64,000 bases of DNA from Strigamia acuminata (Eukaryota; Arthropoda; Chilopoda; Geophilomorpha; Linotaeniidae): assembly GCA_949358305.1 (NCBI GenBank), contig OX442322.1, positions 1,302,001-1,366,000 of the forward strand, written 5' to 3'. Below are positions 32,601 through 44,800 of this stretch, one piece after another. Position numbers and translations under genes: made by a program. A model generated the notes under the pieces. That model did no database searches, was not told where the DNA came from, and saw nothing but the letters and a program-made list of their open reading frames with translations. Every line of letters starts with the position of its first letter. Position 1 is the first letter of the stretch.

Positions 32601-33151
32601 TTAAACAATGTCTGTTTTTTTCGGGATTTGCGCCAATAATGAGAAAACATGGTCACAGATGTAGTCTTGTGTAGTTTGTATATTTTCGTACACTTTTATT
32701 AATTTGTAATTTGGATTGAAATTATTTTGACACACGTACATTAATTTGTCGTACACTTTTCTTTGGAAATCATCGTCGTCGTAAATTTCTGTTTTGCTGT
32801 GTATTACTGGCTTCTTATTTAAGAAAAAAGTGATATCTGGTATTGGTAACCCCTTTTCGGAATTTAAGTACCACTCAATCTAATTCGAACTGGATAAAGC
32901 TAAAGAGTACGCAACACCACTTGAAGAAAATCTATCAGCAACGACAATTCTTTCATTCTTTGAAGCTGTTTCGATGTATTCCGTTTTCTCCCATCGATTA
33001 GCTGAAAAAATCAGATGTGAAGCACGATCAGGCATTCTTTGAATCTTTCCTTTTAATAATTTGTTTATTAACTTTCCGGTCATGGTATTTCTGTCAGGGA
33101 AACTAATTGGTACCACATCGTATCCTCTTTTTGTAAGTGTTTGAACAAGTA
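32601..33151 (-). pseudogene. tmk: Thymidylate kinase, C-terminal part, cut by gypsy-2 insertion
   Basis: dTMP kinase makes dTDP for DNA synthesis. This minus-strand part covers most of the enzyme: FPDRN (near 33090-33101), the segment ending SANRWE, and DRFSSSGVAYS (near 32904-32936), all hallmark strings of the family. A TAG at 32880-32882 interrupts the frame; sequence beyond it is still kinase-like (KGLPIPD) to TAA 32601-32603. The 5' end of the gene is not here: at 33151 the gypsy-2 LTR begins, and the first codons, including the P-loop, lie at 60688-60742. Counting the AGTA duplication once, the two parts add to 606 bp, exactly 202 codons with the stop, the usual length of a thymidylate kinase. 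Confidence 0.88.
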
Positions 33152-34891
33152 TGTGACGATTCTACTTTTGGGCTAATTTATTAGTCCTTTTAAGATAGAT
33201 AATTCGGTTTATACAAGACGTTGCTAAGTTTAGCAACAACCTAACCGAGATAAGCTACGGAAGCCCTTACCAACATGAATATGTGATCGAATAGAAATAA
33301 CTTACAGTTTTAGTGTGACTTAACATATTTATTACTAAATATTAATGATAACATAATTGGGTTCTTGACGCGTGTAAACGGGTGGCATCAACTGGTTGAG
33401 GATCCGGGCGAAGCCAGAGGGATACGGCTGACTTGCGGCATCGTCACAAATATCGCTACGGAGACGTATTTGGTCCGCAGCATCGTTTATCTAAATATGC
33501 AAAGCGTCCTTCGCATAAACAGGAATATTCGGCAGAATATTCCATAATTCAAATGAACAAAAGTAAAGTGATTAAAGAATATAACAAATGAATTGTTATA
33601 TAAATATTAATTGGGCGGGGACCGTCACGACAATTGAGAGAACGTCGCGGGAGTGGTTGAGACTCCATCCGCCAGCATGCCTTACGACGACAAGATCTCG
33701 TGATCAGGCGCCGAGTATTTAATTGTGTGCTTTAACTCGCTATCGGTGGTACCAACCACCAGGTAAACATTTCTATGGACTTACCGGGTCTAAAAGATAT
33801 TGCCAATACAGGATTACCAATGCCCGAGTAATTTGTTTAACATGATATATTTTATATCATTCACGGGTTACTAACCCGGAGGGTACGATGGGGCGGGGAC
33901 CGTCACGACGGTCGAGAGAACCATCGCGGGAGGATTTGACTCCTCCATCCGCCAGCATGCCTTACGATGACGGGATCAGCAGATCGAGCACCGGGTAAAA
34001 TATTAATCGGCCACTGCCGTTGGATTACCATTATCCAGGTAGTTATTTATCGCAACATCTTGAAGATATTACTCACGGGCTACCAACCCGGCGTGTCACC
34101 TGTGCATTAGGCCTTTACCGACTTTTAACGAGCGGAAGGACCAATCGTAGAAAGACGGGAACCTGCGTGGGCTGTTTACAACAACCATCCTGCAGCGGAC
34201 TGTGGCCAGTTAGCTGAGGGACCTACTTTCATTTAGCAGGGTCGTACTGTATACGACCGTTATATTAAGCCACCGTACGAAGTCCTACTGTCCCGTAGAA
34301 CAGCTGGCTAACGTTACGGGGCCATTTCATGCGAATGCATGTCTATTACCGGAGTTGGCCTTCCCGAAAAGGCCCTACAACAACAATAACAATAGTAATG
34401 AATACCGATTGTGGAGAGCTGAGGTGGCCTGATGTGTCGATAAGAAAGTGAGATCAAATGATAACAACAATTCAATTACAGACATTTTACAGTTATCAAG
34501 CCAAGAGCGTAGTGGGTGAGAAAACTGATGCTTATATAGTTCTGTAGAACTACTAGATTGGCGACAGCCAATCAGCGTACGAATCGGCGGATTCGTGGGT
34601 CACTAGTCCGGACCTAATATATGACTATGTCCAGATGGGCCCAGTTGGGGTCCGGAAGGGTCCGATTGGTTCCCTTCGACAAGTAAGTAATGTGGATGTT
34701 GATTCGATAGAATCAACATCATCAAGTAATTAATACTTAATTCGTATTGAATAAAATAGTTATATTTTATTCACCGTGTCCAAGTAATAATTTATTACGC
34801 TTTTTAGTTTCGTCGAGTTTGAATTGCGCGCGTTTGTTAAACAGCGCCATCTATTGTGAACATTGATAAATACTGATTTGTAATCATCACA
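33152..34891 (-). repeat. gypsy-2 3' LTR (left copy)
   Basis: 1740 bp, partner of 58944-60683. It contains a duplicated internal unit (33604-33718 and 33880-33995) and a perfect 10-bp inverted repeat around GATA at 34696-34719. Short ORFs at 33365 and 34020 recur in the other LTR only because the LTRs are copies. Confidence 0.96.
33604..33995. repeat. Duplicated module inside gypsy-2 LTR
   Basis: Two diverged units start GGGCGGGGACCGTCACGAC at about 33614 and 33890. Each continues through CCATCCGCCAGCATGCCTTACGA and is followed by a CACGGG(T/C)TAC(T/C)AACCCGG hairpin-like string (near 33862 and 34076). The same pair occurs in the right LTR at about 59406 and 59682. Confidence 0.85.
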
Positions 34892-35638
34892 CATCCCCCG
34901 GTGACAAGCATAGAGTTTACCAACTCTTCAATTGTCATTCTTAATGTATAAGAAATGTTCACCTAATTCTATCGAATTAATCCATTTGGTAAGTATTTTA
35001 TTAAACTTAATCACGTTATTTCTTTCAGAAACTTCGTCACCCGATTAGACTAATCGGCTCCTCTGCACTGCGCAACTCCTGGTTGCTAAGCGACGGAAAT
35101 GAACTCGTCCGAACATGGATACATGTTCGAGAAAACTAATTTCGATAGAAATTTTATTTTCTCCGTCAAATAAACTTCTTCACAGCTTATTAATCAACAA
35201 GATAATCAATAAAAATTAACTTATGCAAAATTTTATTTATCGAAAATCTAAACTACTAATTTTTATTACGACTGTCATAAAAATTATCGAATTTCAACTT
35301 GAAATTCTTTAATACTTCGATCAAAGCAAAATAAACACAAAATTTCCACAAAGAATTATGAAATTTGCAAATAAATCAAACAAACATATATTAATATGAT
35401 TATTTCAAAATAACAACCAAATTGAATTCGGAAAACACAAATTAAATTGAATCCAATTTTAAATCAAACTATATTCTTACGAATATTTAAATAATTAGTT
35501 CAAGATTTTGAAACCAAACAAACACAACACTCATGAGAATATTTCGTAATTGCAAAAACATAACAAACACTTGGAATATTTTTTAGTCAAAAAATATTTC
35601 CACTCAGAAAAAAATAACGAATGTTAATTTTGTCCCTT
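34892..35638 (-). other. gypsy-2 3' non-coding region with polypurine tract
   Basis: On the minus strand the polypurine tract CCGGGGGATG (34892-34901) lies directly before the 3' LTR. The rest, 35.0-35.6 kb, is AT-rich without an ORF and contains CTCCTCTGCACTGCGC and several ATTTTATT repeats. Confidence 0.75.
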
Positions 35639-37159
35639 TTAATCCTCTTTTTCGACGTCAGTCGAAACTTTCTCTTCCTTCTTCTCGACTTCAGCAGAAG
35701 TCAGAAAATCCGACTCTTCAGTCGCCTCTGTCGAGACGGCGGAAAACACAGCTTCCTCCGGAGCTTCAATCTCCTCTGGGCTCGAAGGTGGGAACGGTAG
35801 ATCCTCGAGCAATTCCGCCACGAAATCGACGACGGAAAGCAACTCCTCGGCGTCCTCGAACTGTGCGTCGTCCGAAGTCTCAGACTTAGACGCTGGAGGG
35901 GCGCTGGACACTTCGGTTACGGCCGCTGGAGGATCCTCCACTGGTTTAGACGACGTTTCAACAGCCTGTTGCAGCTTACGAGCTCGCCCTCGTGCCAAGA
36001 TATTGGTTCGTTGAACCTTGGCAATTTCCCTCGCTCGGTCGAGCGTAAGACAGCCTCGCCCACGCGACATCGCTCTTGGTCGAACGAATTCTTCCTGCAC
36101 CTCGCTTCCGGCGCTCTCGACGGCCTGGACAGTTTCAGTTGAAACTTCGGAGTCTTCAGACGGCGGCGGCGACTGTCGAAGGAGTTCGACTCTTACGCCG
36201 GCGTTGGCTTCAGCGCGGGCCCAGGTGAGGAAGCGCGGGTCGATGTAAACCGCTTCGCCGCGACTATTCAGGAAAAGTCGGCACTTTGGGCAGTGAGCCC
36301 AACATCGCTTTTCGTTCGACTTAATGCCTTTCACCACGTGGGGCTGAACCTCTTTGCGCCACGGCTCCGAATGCGGGCGCGTTTTCCTTCCTCGACAGTT
36401 TGGACAACGCATCAATGAAGACCCTGCGGATGCACCGCAGCACCACCCACAGCCGACGCAAAATGGGCAGATCGTCTCCGTGGCCTGGTCCGTCACGATG
36501 TTATCGTGAGGTATTCCGGCTGCCATGTCTCGTTCGCACTGCTCCTTGCGCAGGCGGGCCTTCTCGTCCTTCTTTCTGGCCTTGTTGGCCGCTCGGTACT
36601 CGCGGTTGCGAGAAACAGGCTCCGAATAACGCAAAGCACCCGGCGGCGGCTCATTCCATCCGTATTCTGATGCAGAAGACTCAGCACCAGCAGGAAGATG
36701 CGTAGCAGACGTTGATTGTCCCGTCACAGTCGGTGCAGCCGCATTCGACGTGTTGGCGACGGTGGGCGCCACGCTTGCAGTTGGCGGCCGAAATTCTGGC
36801 GAATGCGGGGCCAACGGGACGTTGATAACGTTTGTGGGCGGATACGCCTCCTGGGCCAGCGGGGTCAATTGCGCCGACTCATAAATAGTTGGCTGCGCAG
36901 AAGTGGATGGGGCCTGCATCATCGCATTTAAGTCGAGCGGAAGTCCGTCCGAATGGACGCTTAGCCAATTAAGCGTTGCGAGTTGCAGCGGCGTCAGGGC
37001 GTACATCGAGGCGGGCGCCGTCGGTATCGGTTGGGCCCTCATGTAAGCGCGTTCCGCTGAACGGCGTTGCTCGTCACTAGACGAGGTGGACGAGCTGGAC
37101 GAGCTTTCATGACGGTGTCGTCGATGACTCCGTTTTGAGCGGTGTTTACCACTTCCCAT
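35639..37159 (-). CDS. gypsy-2 third ORF: Cys-rich zinc-binding protein of unknown function
   Basis: 506 residues from ATG 37157-37159; a TTG-led extension of four codons upstream has no ATG, and the bases GCGTCTACAG just before the ATG look like a splice acceptor, so a spliced mRNA is plausible. The N-terminus is basic and Arg/Ser/His-rich with a Ser run. The middle has closely spaced Cys pairs (CPFCVGCGWCCG, MRCPNCRGRK, then CWAHCPKC), which should bind zinc. The C-terminal third is acidic and rich in Glu, Ser and Val. No signal peptide or membrane segment is present, so it is not an envelope. The ORF is intact although gypsy-3 now separates it from pol. Confidence 0.75.
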   Translation of the reverse strand: MGSGKHRSKRSHRRHRHESSSSSSTSSSDEQRRSAERAYMRAQPIPTAPASMYALTPLQLATLNWLSVHSDGLPLDLNAMMQAPSTSAQPTIYESAQLTPLAQEAYPPTNVINVPLAPHSPEFRPPTASVAPTVANTSNAAAPTVTGQSTSATHLPAGAESSASEYGWNEPPPGALRYSEPVSRNREYRAANKARKKDEKARLRKEQCERDMAAGIPHDNIVTDQATETICPFCVGCGWCCGASAGSSLMRCPNCRGRKTRPHSEPWRKEVQPHVVKGIKSNEKRCWAHCPKCRLFLNSRGEAVYIDPRFLTWARAEANAGVRVELLRQSPPPSEDSEVSTETVQAVESAGSEVQEEFVRPRAMSRGRGCLTLDRAREIAKVQRTNILARGRARKLQQAVETSSKPVEDPPAAVTEVSSAPPASKSETSDDAQFEDAEELLSVVDFVAELLEDLPFPPSSPEEIEAPEEAVFSAVSTEATEESDFLTSAEVEKKEEKVSTDVEKED

Positions 37160-37937
37160 CTGTAGACGCAAATAAATTATTTTATTAAAAATAATTCCAC
37201 TCTAAATAATCATTCCTTGAGTCCAAAGAATTAAAACGTATTGTTTGCAACGAAAATACACAACTCGAGTTATTTATAACCCTTAACACGTGACACTAAT
37301 GAGTCACATTCCCCTTGTGTTTATGACACGAGAATGGACTCGCCTGACAGCGATTTTCATCGAAAATCGCAACTTGTTGATTTTTCAAAAGAAAAAATCC
37401 CCTTAGTTTTGTAAACTATTTAATCCAACTTCCGAGTATCAAAGATAACTTCTCGTATTAATTAATTAACACTTAGTCTAATAAATATCTTACATCGAAA
37501 ATTCATCGCCAAATAAATTATGCAAGCCTCGACCGCGACTTGATTTAAATAATTAGTGCCCACGTACTTAAACTTAATAAATAATTATTAAATTTAACCC
37601 AACTATTCGACTGAATAGCTAAACTTCCAGAGTGATTTAATGCCGATTCACGCTTATAATACACGTGAATTTCTAATTTTTTATCGGGACGCCGATATTT
37701 TTCAATTGTTGCGAACAATTTTTTCAATTCTTTGGTCAAAGAATATATTTGAAAACTACTTACTGTTGAAGCTTGTTTTCCTTGCTGAAGTTGCTAATTG
37801 AATTAGCGTTAAAATCTCGAGTCGAAAAGTGAAGAGGGACGAAGGGACGAAGTCACTTGTATCCACGTGTTTTACGAAGTGTTTGTGTGCAATGAACCCT
37901 GGGAATTTTATTCCCTATTAATTGTCGGGTTCGAGGT
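37160..37937 (-). other. gypsy-2 region upstream of its third ORF
   Basis: AT-rich spacer between pol and the third ORF on the minus strand, cut by gypsy-3. The other half lies at 51123-51393. No ORF is supported. AGGT at 37934-37937 is the left gypsy-3 target duplication. Confidence 0.6.
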
Positions 37938-39116
37938 TGTTACGATCTCAAATGTTCACTTCATTTGTGGAGAAGTTTTTCTACCACGTTTTTTAATTAT
38001 TATTTATATTTTAACCATAATCATTAGAATTGTGTTTTTTGCCGTGCACCTGTTGCGCTTTTGGGCAATGGGCCCAGAAGCTGTAACGGCTGCCCTGGCA
38101 TTTTGAGCCCTGGATTGGGGCGTTGCTAAGTCAATCCCCAAATTTTGCACCGTTGCTAGGGCTGAAGCGTGCCTTGGCACACGCCACGCCTGCGCACTGG
38201 CCGTTTTCCGGCCATATTCCGAGTAATAATTCGAATTATTACTCACTCTTTGCATCACACTCATACCGTTCACACCGACACAGCTTTGTTCAACCCAAAA
38301 ACACTGTTTTGTCCGTGACTCGTGAGTTTTGCCAAAGTTTCAACCCGATTTGTTTGGACCAACGTTCAAACGAATCACTTTCCGAGCCGCGAAGACGACG
38401 CACGACGGCCCAAACCACCGTCGTTCCCGCCGCCGCCCGAAGACCAACGCGCCCACGCCGTTGAAGATCGACGCCAGCCAGCCGCCGAGGATTGCAGAGC
38501 CATCGTCGCCGCTCCTCGACCTGTTGACGACGATTCCGATTCAGATTGTAGCGGATCTCCAGTCAGGTTTTAACGATCGGCGGTACCCGCCGTTTGACTA
38601 CTTGTCTCCAACGGAAATCTCCCGTTGCAATCTAGGGTTTAACCCAAGATTTCCCGTCTTGTCAGGCTTAACAGCCGACACTCTTTGTGAAGTCTTTCGG
38701 CTTCACGCTTCCTTTCTCACTTCGCAGAATTTGCGCGGCGACGTGTCGCCATTTCTGCACTGCTTTTTCCCGCCCGAAGGAGTCCCGCGCTGCTTCGAGC
38801 ACGTCGCCTTCTACGCCGACGATCTTATCCTCATAGAACCCATTTTATTAACATTCACTTCAATTGAACCTGTAATTAACGCTCAATAAATTGATTAACT
38901 GTTTGATTTAAAATAACTAAACTAGCCTTTATTCGAGATCAAATCCCTAGACACCGACTTAACGGCTAACCCACCCGATAGAAGACCTATAAACGGCATT
39001 CAACTGCTTCCACAGGTGAACGCCGGGATCTCTTGCAATTGGAAAAATCCCATAGTGACTAAATATAAATTTAGTGTTGTTGTGAAAAGTCAATTGGAAC
39101 CATCAGGAACGCAACA
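37938..39116 (+). repeat. gypsy-3 5' LTR
   Basis: 1179 bp. The second half is GC-rich and holds an open frame of 186 codons (38329-38889) in both LTRs. AATAAA at 38885 may be the polyadenylation signal. Confidence 0.96.
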
Positions 39117-39118
39117 CT

Positions 39119-39136
39119 TGGGGGCCCGTCCGGGAT
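39119..39136 (+). promoter_or_regulatory. gypsy-3 primer binding site (tRNA-Pro type)
   Basis: TGGGGGCCCGTCCGGGAT, two bases after the LTR. It resembles the well-known tRNA-Pro primer site of gammaretroviruses with one base difference. Confidence 0.8.
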
Positions 39137-39207
39137 AACCAATTGTTTAAACTTAGAATTTATTCCTACTTTCCTATCATCTTTCTCTCTTATCTGTCTA
39201 ACTCAGT

Positions 39208-41820
39208 ATGTCTAACTCAGAAGGAGAAATTCCTATTGATGATGAAGGAGTACAGACTCGTACAAAAACGGGCGCTAAGCGCCGTAGATCGGGTCGTCCT
39301 CGAACGGCACGTAATAGTCTAACGGCTCAACATTTGGCCGAAACTATTGACGCTGTTGCCGCCGAGGGTGCCACGACTAAGGACGTTGGAACAGGCGGTG
39401 AAGAACGCGAAGTAGCGATTTCCACTGGACCAACGAACTGGGGCGATTCTTCCATGGATTTGGACACCATCGAGATTCCTGACACGCAACCGGTGGGTTA
39501 CAAGGAACTTCTGGATTGAGCAATTCTCCAGGGGGTACAAGTGACTGATCAGATGACGATTATGGAAATTTACGAAGCAATGTCTAATCATGAAAGAAAA
39601 CGCCTGGTCGATCATATGAACGAGCAGATGGCTGCTGTTACTCGAAAAATGAACTTAGAGTCTCAAGCCAAGGAAATTGCTGAAAAATCGAATCAAGCTT
39701 TGCGAGAAATAAACGCTCAGTACCGTCACAGTGAAGAAAAGCTGAAAAAACAATCGGACGAACTGGAGCGCCAACGCATGGAATTCGATGCTCGAAAGAA
39801 ACATTTGTCTAAAAAAGAGAATGAAGTCTTTAATAGAGAGCAGAAGATTGCTTGGGATTCCATAAAGCAACAGGAATCATCTAATGAAGAACTCCGCAGA
39901 CAAATGGCAGCCGCCGACAAAAAAGCTCAAGAAACTGAAGATGAGCTACGGCGAGCCAAACTGCTGAGAGAACAAGAGGAATTTGAGGAGGAACAAGAAC
40001 GAATACGTGTTGCTGAATTCGCCTCTAAACAGAAAAGTCCTGCCGCCAAGGTGAAAAAGAAAGTCGTGCGGCTAGGAGATGCTGCAAACGACGAATCGTC
40101 TCAATCATCAAGTGAAGATGAGCGACAGTCGCGCAAAAGAAGATGTTCCAATGCTGAAGGGCCTACTTCCAAAAAGAACGGCGCTTCAGACGCCGAAATT
40201 TTCACTAATAGCGACAAACTCATGACCATGATGGATGAGAGAAATCGTATGAAGATACAAAACGATTCGCATCGGTCCAACGATAATTACGATAATTACG
40301 ACCAACCTGGAAGTCGAAGTGCGTCTCCAGATCCCGAAGATCGTGACAAGGGGGATGAACGTCGGAACCATGACGATGTACCTCCGCCACGAGGGTCGAA
40401 GGACGAATCCCTTTCGGAAGGCGAAAAATCTACTCGATCCGAGACGCGGAAAGAGCGAAAGAGTCGTTCAAGGACGAGATCAAGAAGATCTCAGTCAAGC
40501 GACGAACGTTATTACACCGCTGAACAGATCGACGCGATGTTTCAAAAACAAGCGCAGTCAGCAAGTCGAACCACACGACTGGCAGAGTTACGTAAATTCG
40601 ACTTGAAGCGCAAAATTGCAAAATACACCACTGATAAGTGGCGGCATAAAATTGCCGATGTGAAAACAATTCGATGGGATCGATTAGTCCCTGATCGTTT
40701 TAATGGAGAATTCCAAATGGGATCAACCTTTTTGGAAGAAATTACCAGAATGGCTCGACTAAATGGTATAACACCTCAAGATACTTTGGAGAAGTTAGTC
40801 CCAAAATCATTGGTGGCACGCGCCGAAAATTGGTTTGTTGAACGAGAATTCGTGCACTGGAATCAATTTGTAGAAGCGTTCATGCGAGAATACGCTGAAC
40901 CCACTGAAGACATTTATCAATTATGGGACAATTTAGCTCAATCAGCGGGAGAAGACATTCGTTCCTATCTCCGCCGAACCGAAGATTTGTTGTCATCATT
41001 ACCAACGCCATCTACTGACCATGATGTGGACAGAAAATTTCGAAAGGCGATGACACCATATTCCCGAAGTATTCTGCAAAATGTTGATGCACCGCCGGTC
41101 GGATCATTCAAAGAACTCTCCCAATTTTTAAGGGATAATGACCTGAGAATTGAAGAAAAGTATAATGAATATTTGACTCCGGAGGAGACTGCAGCTATTA
41201 AAAAACGGCAATTACGCATTAAAGAATATGTGAAAGAAGCTAGGCTTGGACAAGCTCCTTTAATGCAACCCCGAGATCGAGGAGATTACTTTGCGGAGAA
41301 GACGGATAAAACTACAAGTGCCGAACCTCCGAACCCCCACAAACTACCCAAAAATTCTCGAGCTTACGCGAATCTTGCCTTGTCGGAAGACAGCACTGAT
41401 GTAGTCGAAGACGACGACCCAGGGCTAGACCCTTTAGTTGAGAATGCTATTGTATTACTCGCGAAGCATGTCACTGAGAATAAATTTAGACCAAAAATGG
41501 TTGGTAAAAACGTTACTTTTAATACAGCAAACCTTAATACAGATGCTCGATCAAAATCACCTTTGCCGCTACCCATCAAGCCCGAAGTGATGCCGGATAC
41601 TGAAAAGGAATCGGCTACAGATAAAAAGGCCGTAGAACCTCGTTCAAAGTCGCCCACTTCAGGAAACGGTCCTAGGCGCAAGTCACCGGAAACCGATCCG
41701 TGCCATAGATGTGGAAAGTTGGGGCATTGGTCCAATCAGTGTCCTGATAGAAGTCCGGTAGCTGCCGAGATAGAAGGTCTTGTCAGCAAGTTGGGGGAAC
41801 TGCTCCGAAAAAACTTGTGA
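39208..41820 (+). CDS. gag: gypsy-3 Gag with one in-frame UGA
   Basis: Gag of a gypsy element. It starts at ATG 39208; after 103 codons there is TGA at 39517-39519, and the same frame is open again from 39520 through the stop at 41818-41820, giving about 870 codons in all. The N-terminal part is basic then acidic; residues from about 120 to 260 form a long Glu/Lys/Arg coiled coil; an RS/RE-rich section follows; the capsid-like domain lies near 40620-41200; and one zinc knuckle CHRCGKLGHWSNQC lies at 41698-41739. In such a young element the lone TGA may be read through, or the second part may start at ATG 39553; a recent nonsense mutation is the other option. Confidence 0.88.
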
Positions 41821-41856
41821 GCGCGGGTTTGGCAGCGAATACGCTGAAACTCGCGC
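41808..41856 (+). promoter_or_regulatory. gypsy-3 -1 frameshift signal: A_AAA_AAC plus hairpin
   Basis: The slippery heptamer A_AAA_AAC (41808-41814) is in the correct phase with gag, two codons before the gag stop. A 6-base spacer (TTGTGA) is followed by a long hairpin: arm GCGCGGGTTT (41821-41830) pairs with AAACTCGCGC (41847-41856), and inside it CAGCG (41833-41837) pairs with CGCTG (41842-41846) around loop AATA. Only the GG at 41831-41832 is bulged. Pol is open in the -1 frame from here. Confidence 0.85.
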
Positions 41857-44800
41857 CCGTTGCCTCGGAAACAATTAAGGAGATAGACGTCGACGTTTGT
41901 CCCAAGATGGAAGTAACCCATGATTACCGTGAACCATTGGACAAAAACTATTTAGACTACTGGGATTCAGTAGACAAGAAACATTTGATGGTAGCTCAGT
42001 TTAAGCCATGTGACCTGAGATTTCCTAAAGTTGACATTGCAAAACTTAACGAAGTCTTGGCCGAAAAAACGGCCGACAAACGATACTTTCAATATCACGT
42101 CAGGAAAGCACTACAATGTTACCCCAAACCAAGTAAAAATTGGATGGATAAACTTTGGGAAAAATTCCGTCCCAGGTCAAAAGAGGTCGATGAAATTGAA
42201 GAAATGACTAGAGCTATGGAAAAAGTCGTTCTATCCTATAACGATGAAATGGACGAACTACCTATTGATTATCCTGCATTAGAACATCGGATACGTAGAG
42301 TCACCTGCAATTTGAACATGGAAGATTTTACGGGAATTCCGAAAATACAACTACAAACCATGAAAGGACCAATTACTGGATTGTTAGATTCTGGAGCCAA
42401 TAGAAGCTTTATGGCGGCTTCGGTAATGGAAAATCTGAAATTGGAAAAAGAATTACGGTACATCTCACCAGGTCTCTGTATTGGAACGGCTGGCAAAGAT
42501 ATTCAACCAGTCGGAACCCTGTTGTTATCATTTCGATGGACACATGGAGTCCTTGTGCATCCTTTCATAGTTATCGAACACCGTTTCCCGATGATTTTAT
42601 TGGGAAATGATTTCATGAAGCGGCTAAGTATACAGCCGAATCCGAAGACGCTGTCATGGAATTTTATTACTCCATTGACCGAAACTCTACCATATATACC
42701 GCAGTCAGTTTTGGACAGATATAAAACCAAAATTGAAGAATTACCGCCAGACAATGCTACATTTGTATGTCATGAAGGAATTTTGGCTGGTGCAGCTACT
42801 CTGAAAATGGGAGATGATATCACCAAAATGGTGAATGATGCCAATCTAACATTGGAGCAAGGACTCTCATTGGCGGAAATATTAAAGAGACGACAGAGAA
42901 TTCTATCAAGAGTTCCTGGCCGTACACACATAGTGCAGCACGATATCAAGCTGACAACTGAGAAACCTATAAGGGTACCATTTAAAAGTTATAACCCTCA
43001 GAAAAGGGAAATAATTTGGCAAATCTGTCAGGATATGGTGGACAAGGGAATCGCTGTGCCTGCCACTGGAGATTATGCCATGCGAATTGTTTTAGTGGTC
43101 AAACCGGGGGCCGAACCACGCCTCTGTGTAGATTACCGGCCATTAAACGAGCATACAGAATATGATCCTCCTCAGATGCCGACAATCGAAGAAATTTTAA
43201 GAGAAATTGGTTCATTTGAGTGGGTCACCACGATCGACTTGACAAAAGGCTACTGGCAGATAGGTTTAACCCCGTCTGCACAGCCGAAAACGGCTTTTTG
43301 GAGCCCTATAGGCCGATTGATGTTTTTAGTTATGGCATTTGGACTGAAAAATGCGCCGACTAGTTTCCAACGTTTAATTGAGAAGGTCCTCGATGAAATG
43401 TATAGGCGACAAGCTTGGGCGTACCTAGACGATATCATAACTGTTTCGAAAACATATGAAGAACATTTAATCAATGTCGATAAAATTTTAGGAAAATTAG
43501 AGCAAGCTAATTTGTGCGTCAACCCGGATAAGTCGAAATTCTGCAGAAAAGAATTGATTTTTCTTGGGTACAAATTAGGAACCGGCGGACTCGCCGTTGA
43601 CCCCAAGAAGTTGGATGCAATTACGAAATTCCCAACCCCAACTAATTTAAAAGAACTTCAGCGTTTTTTGGGGATGGTTAACTTTTTCCATCGACTTCTA
43701 AAAAATTTATCGGTCATGGCAGAGCCACTGAGGCCTTTATTAAAAAAGGATATGGATTTCAATTGGCAACCCAGTCATCAAGAGTCTTTTGAAAAAATTA
43801 AGAAGGCCCTCACAGATTCGGGAACCATGGCCATGCCAGATCTGTATCGACCTTTCATAATTCATACGGACGCCAGTCGTCAAGGATTGGGCGCCGCATT
43901 AATGCAAATCCAGCCTGAAAAAGGTGGACAAGAAGAACTACCGTGCGTTTATTCAAGCCGTAGCTTGCAGCCGGCTGAAGTAAATTACACAGCTACTGAA
44001 TTAGAGTGTTTGGCTGTTGTTTGGGCGCTGAGAAAATATCGCCCTTACATCGAATTTACCAAATTCACCGTTCAAACGGATCATCAGGCCTTGAAATGGC
44101 TAATGTCTCTGGAAGAACCGGCAGGACGTCTGGCGCGATGGCAACTCGAATTAATGGCGTATACATTTGAAATCCAGTATATTAAAGGGCCGTTAAACGT
44201 GTTGGCCGATGCTTTGTCTCGAGCTCCTGTCTGCACGCCCGAAGAAGACAACGTAGACGGTGAAGATGACGATTTATTGGCGTATTGTCCATCGCCATAT
44301 CGACACTGGAAGCTGGGGGGACCAAATCAGCTTCCCACATCGGAAGTTGTTGAAGACGAGAGAATAATCAATTTTTGGTCGCATGCTTATGATCCTCCTA
44401 ATGTTGAATCCGATGAAAAAATTCATCTCATGATGACTCAAGAGTTTGAATTCCCGTCATCAAATGTCCTCGTCCACACTTTTGCAGCCAACGTTGTGAA
44501 GAAATTAGAATGTGAGCCACCTACAAGAGAAGAAATTATTGTTGGGCAAAAACAAGATAAAGAATGTCAAAAAATTCGAAATTTCCTGCTCAATGGCTGT
44601 TACCCTCCTGAACTTAAGCACGCGATGAGCAAGAGACGTTTTAAACGAAAGGCGTCCGCTTATCTAATTGAAGAAGATTTACTTCTGAAATTCCATCCAA
44701 CTCTCACCGACGAGTTAGGAGAAAACGGAAGAGCGTTGAAAGTGGTTGTACCGGAAAATCTCGTTTACAGAGTCATCTGGACAGCTCACGGACACCCGTT

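Noticed and set aside
33365-34217. 60- and 65-codon ORFs also found at 59157 and 59812
   Set aside because: They lie in the two LTRs of gypsy-2; repetition reflects LTR duplication, not selection.
35700-36940. Plus-strand ORFs of 70-101 codons
   Set aside because: Shadows of the minus-strand gypsy-2 third ORF.
38800-38860. YADDLILI in the gypsy-3 LTR ORF as an RT motif
   Set aside because: The surrounding sequence has no RT-like residues and the frame is only 186 codons inside an LTR.
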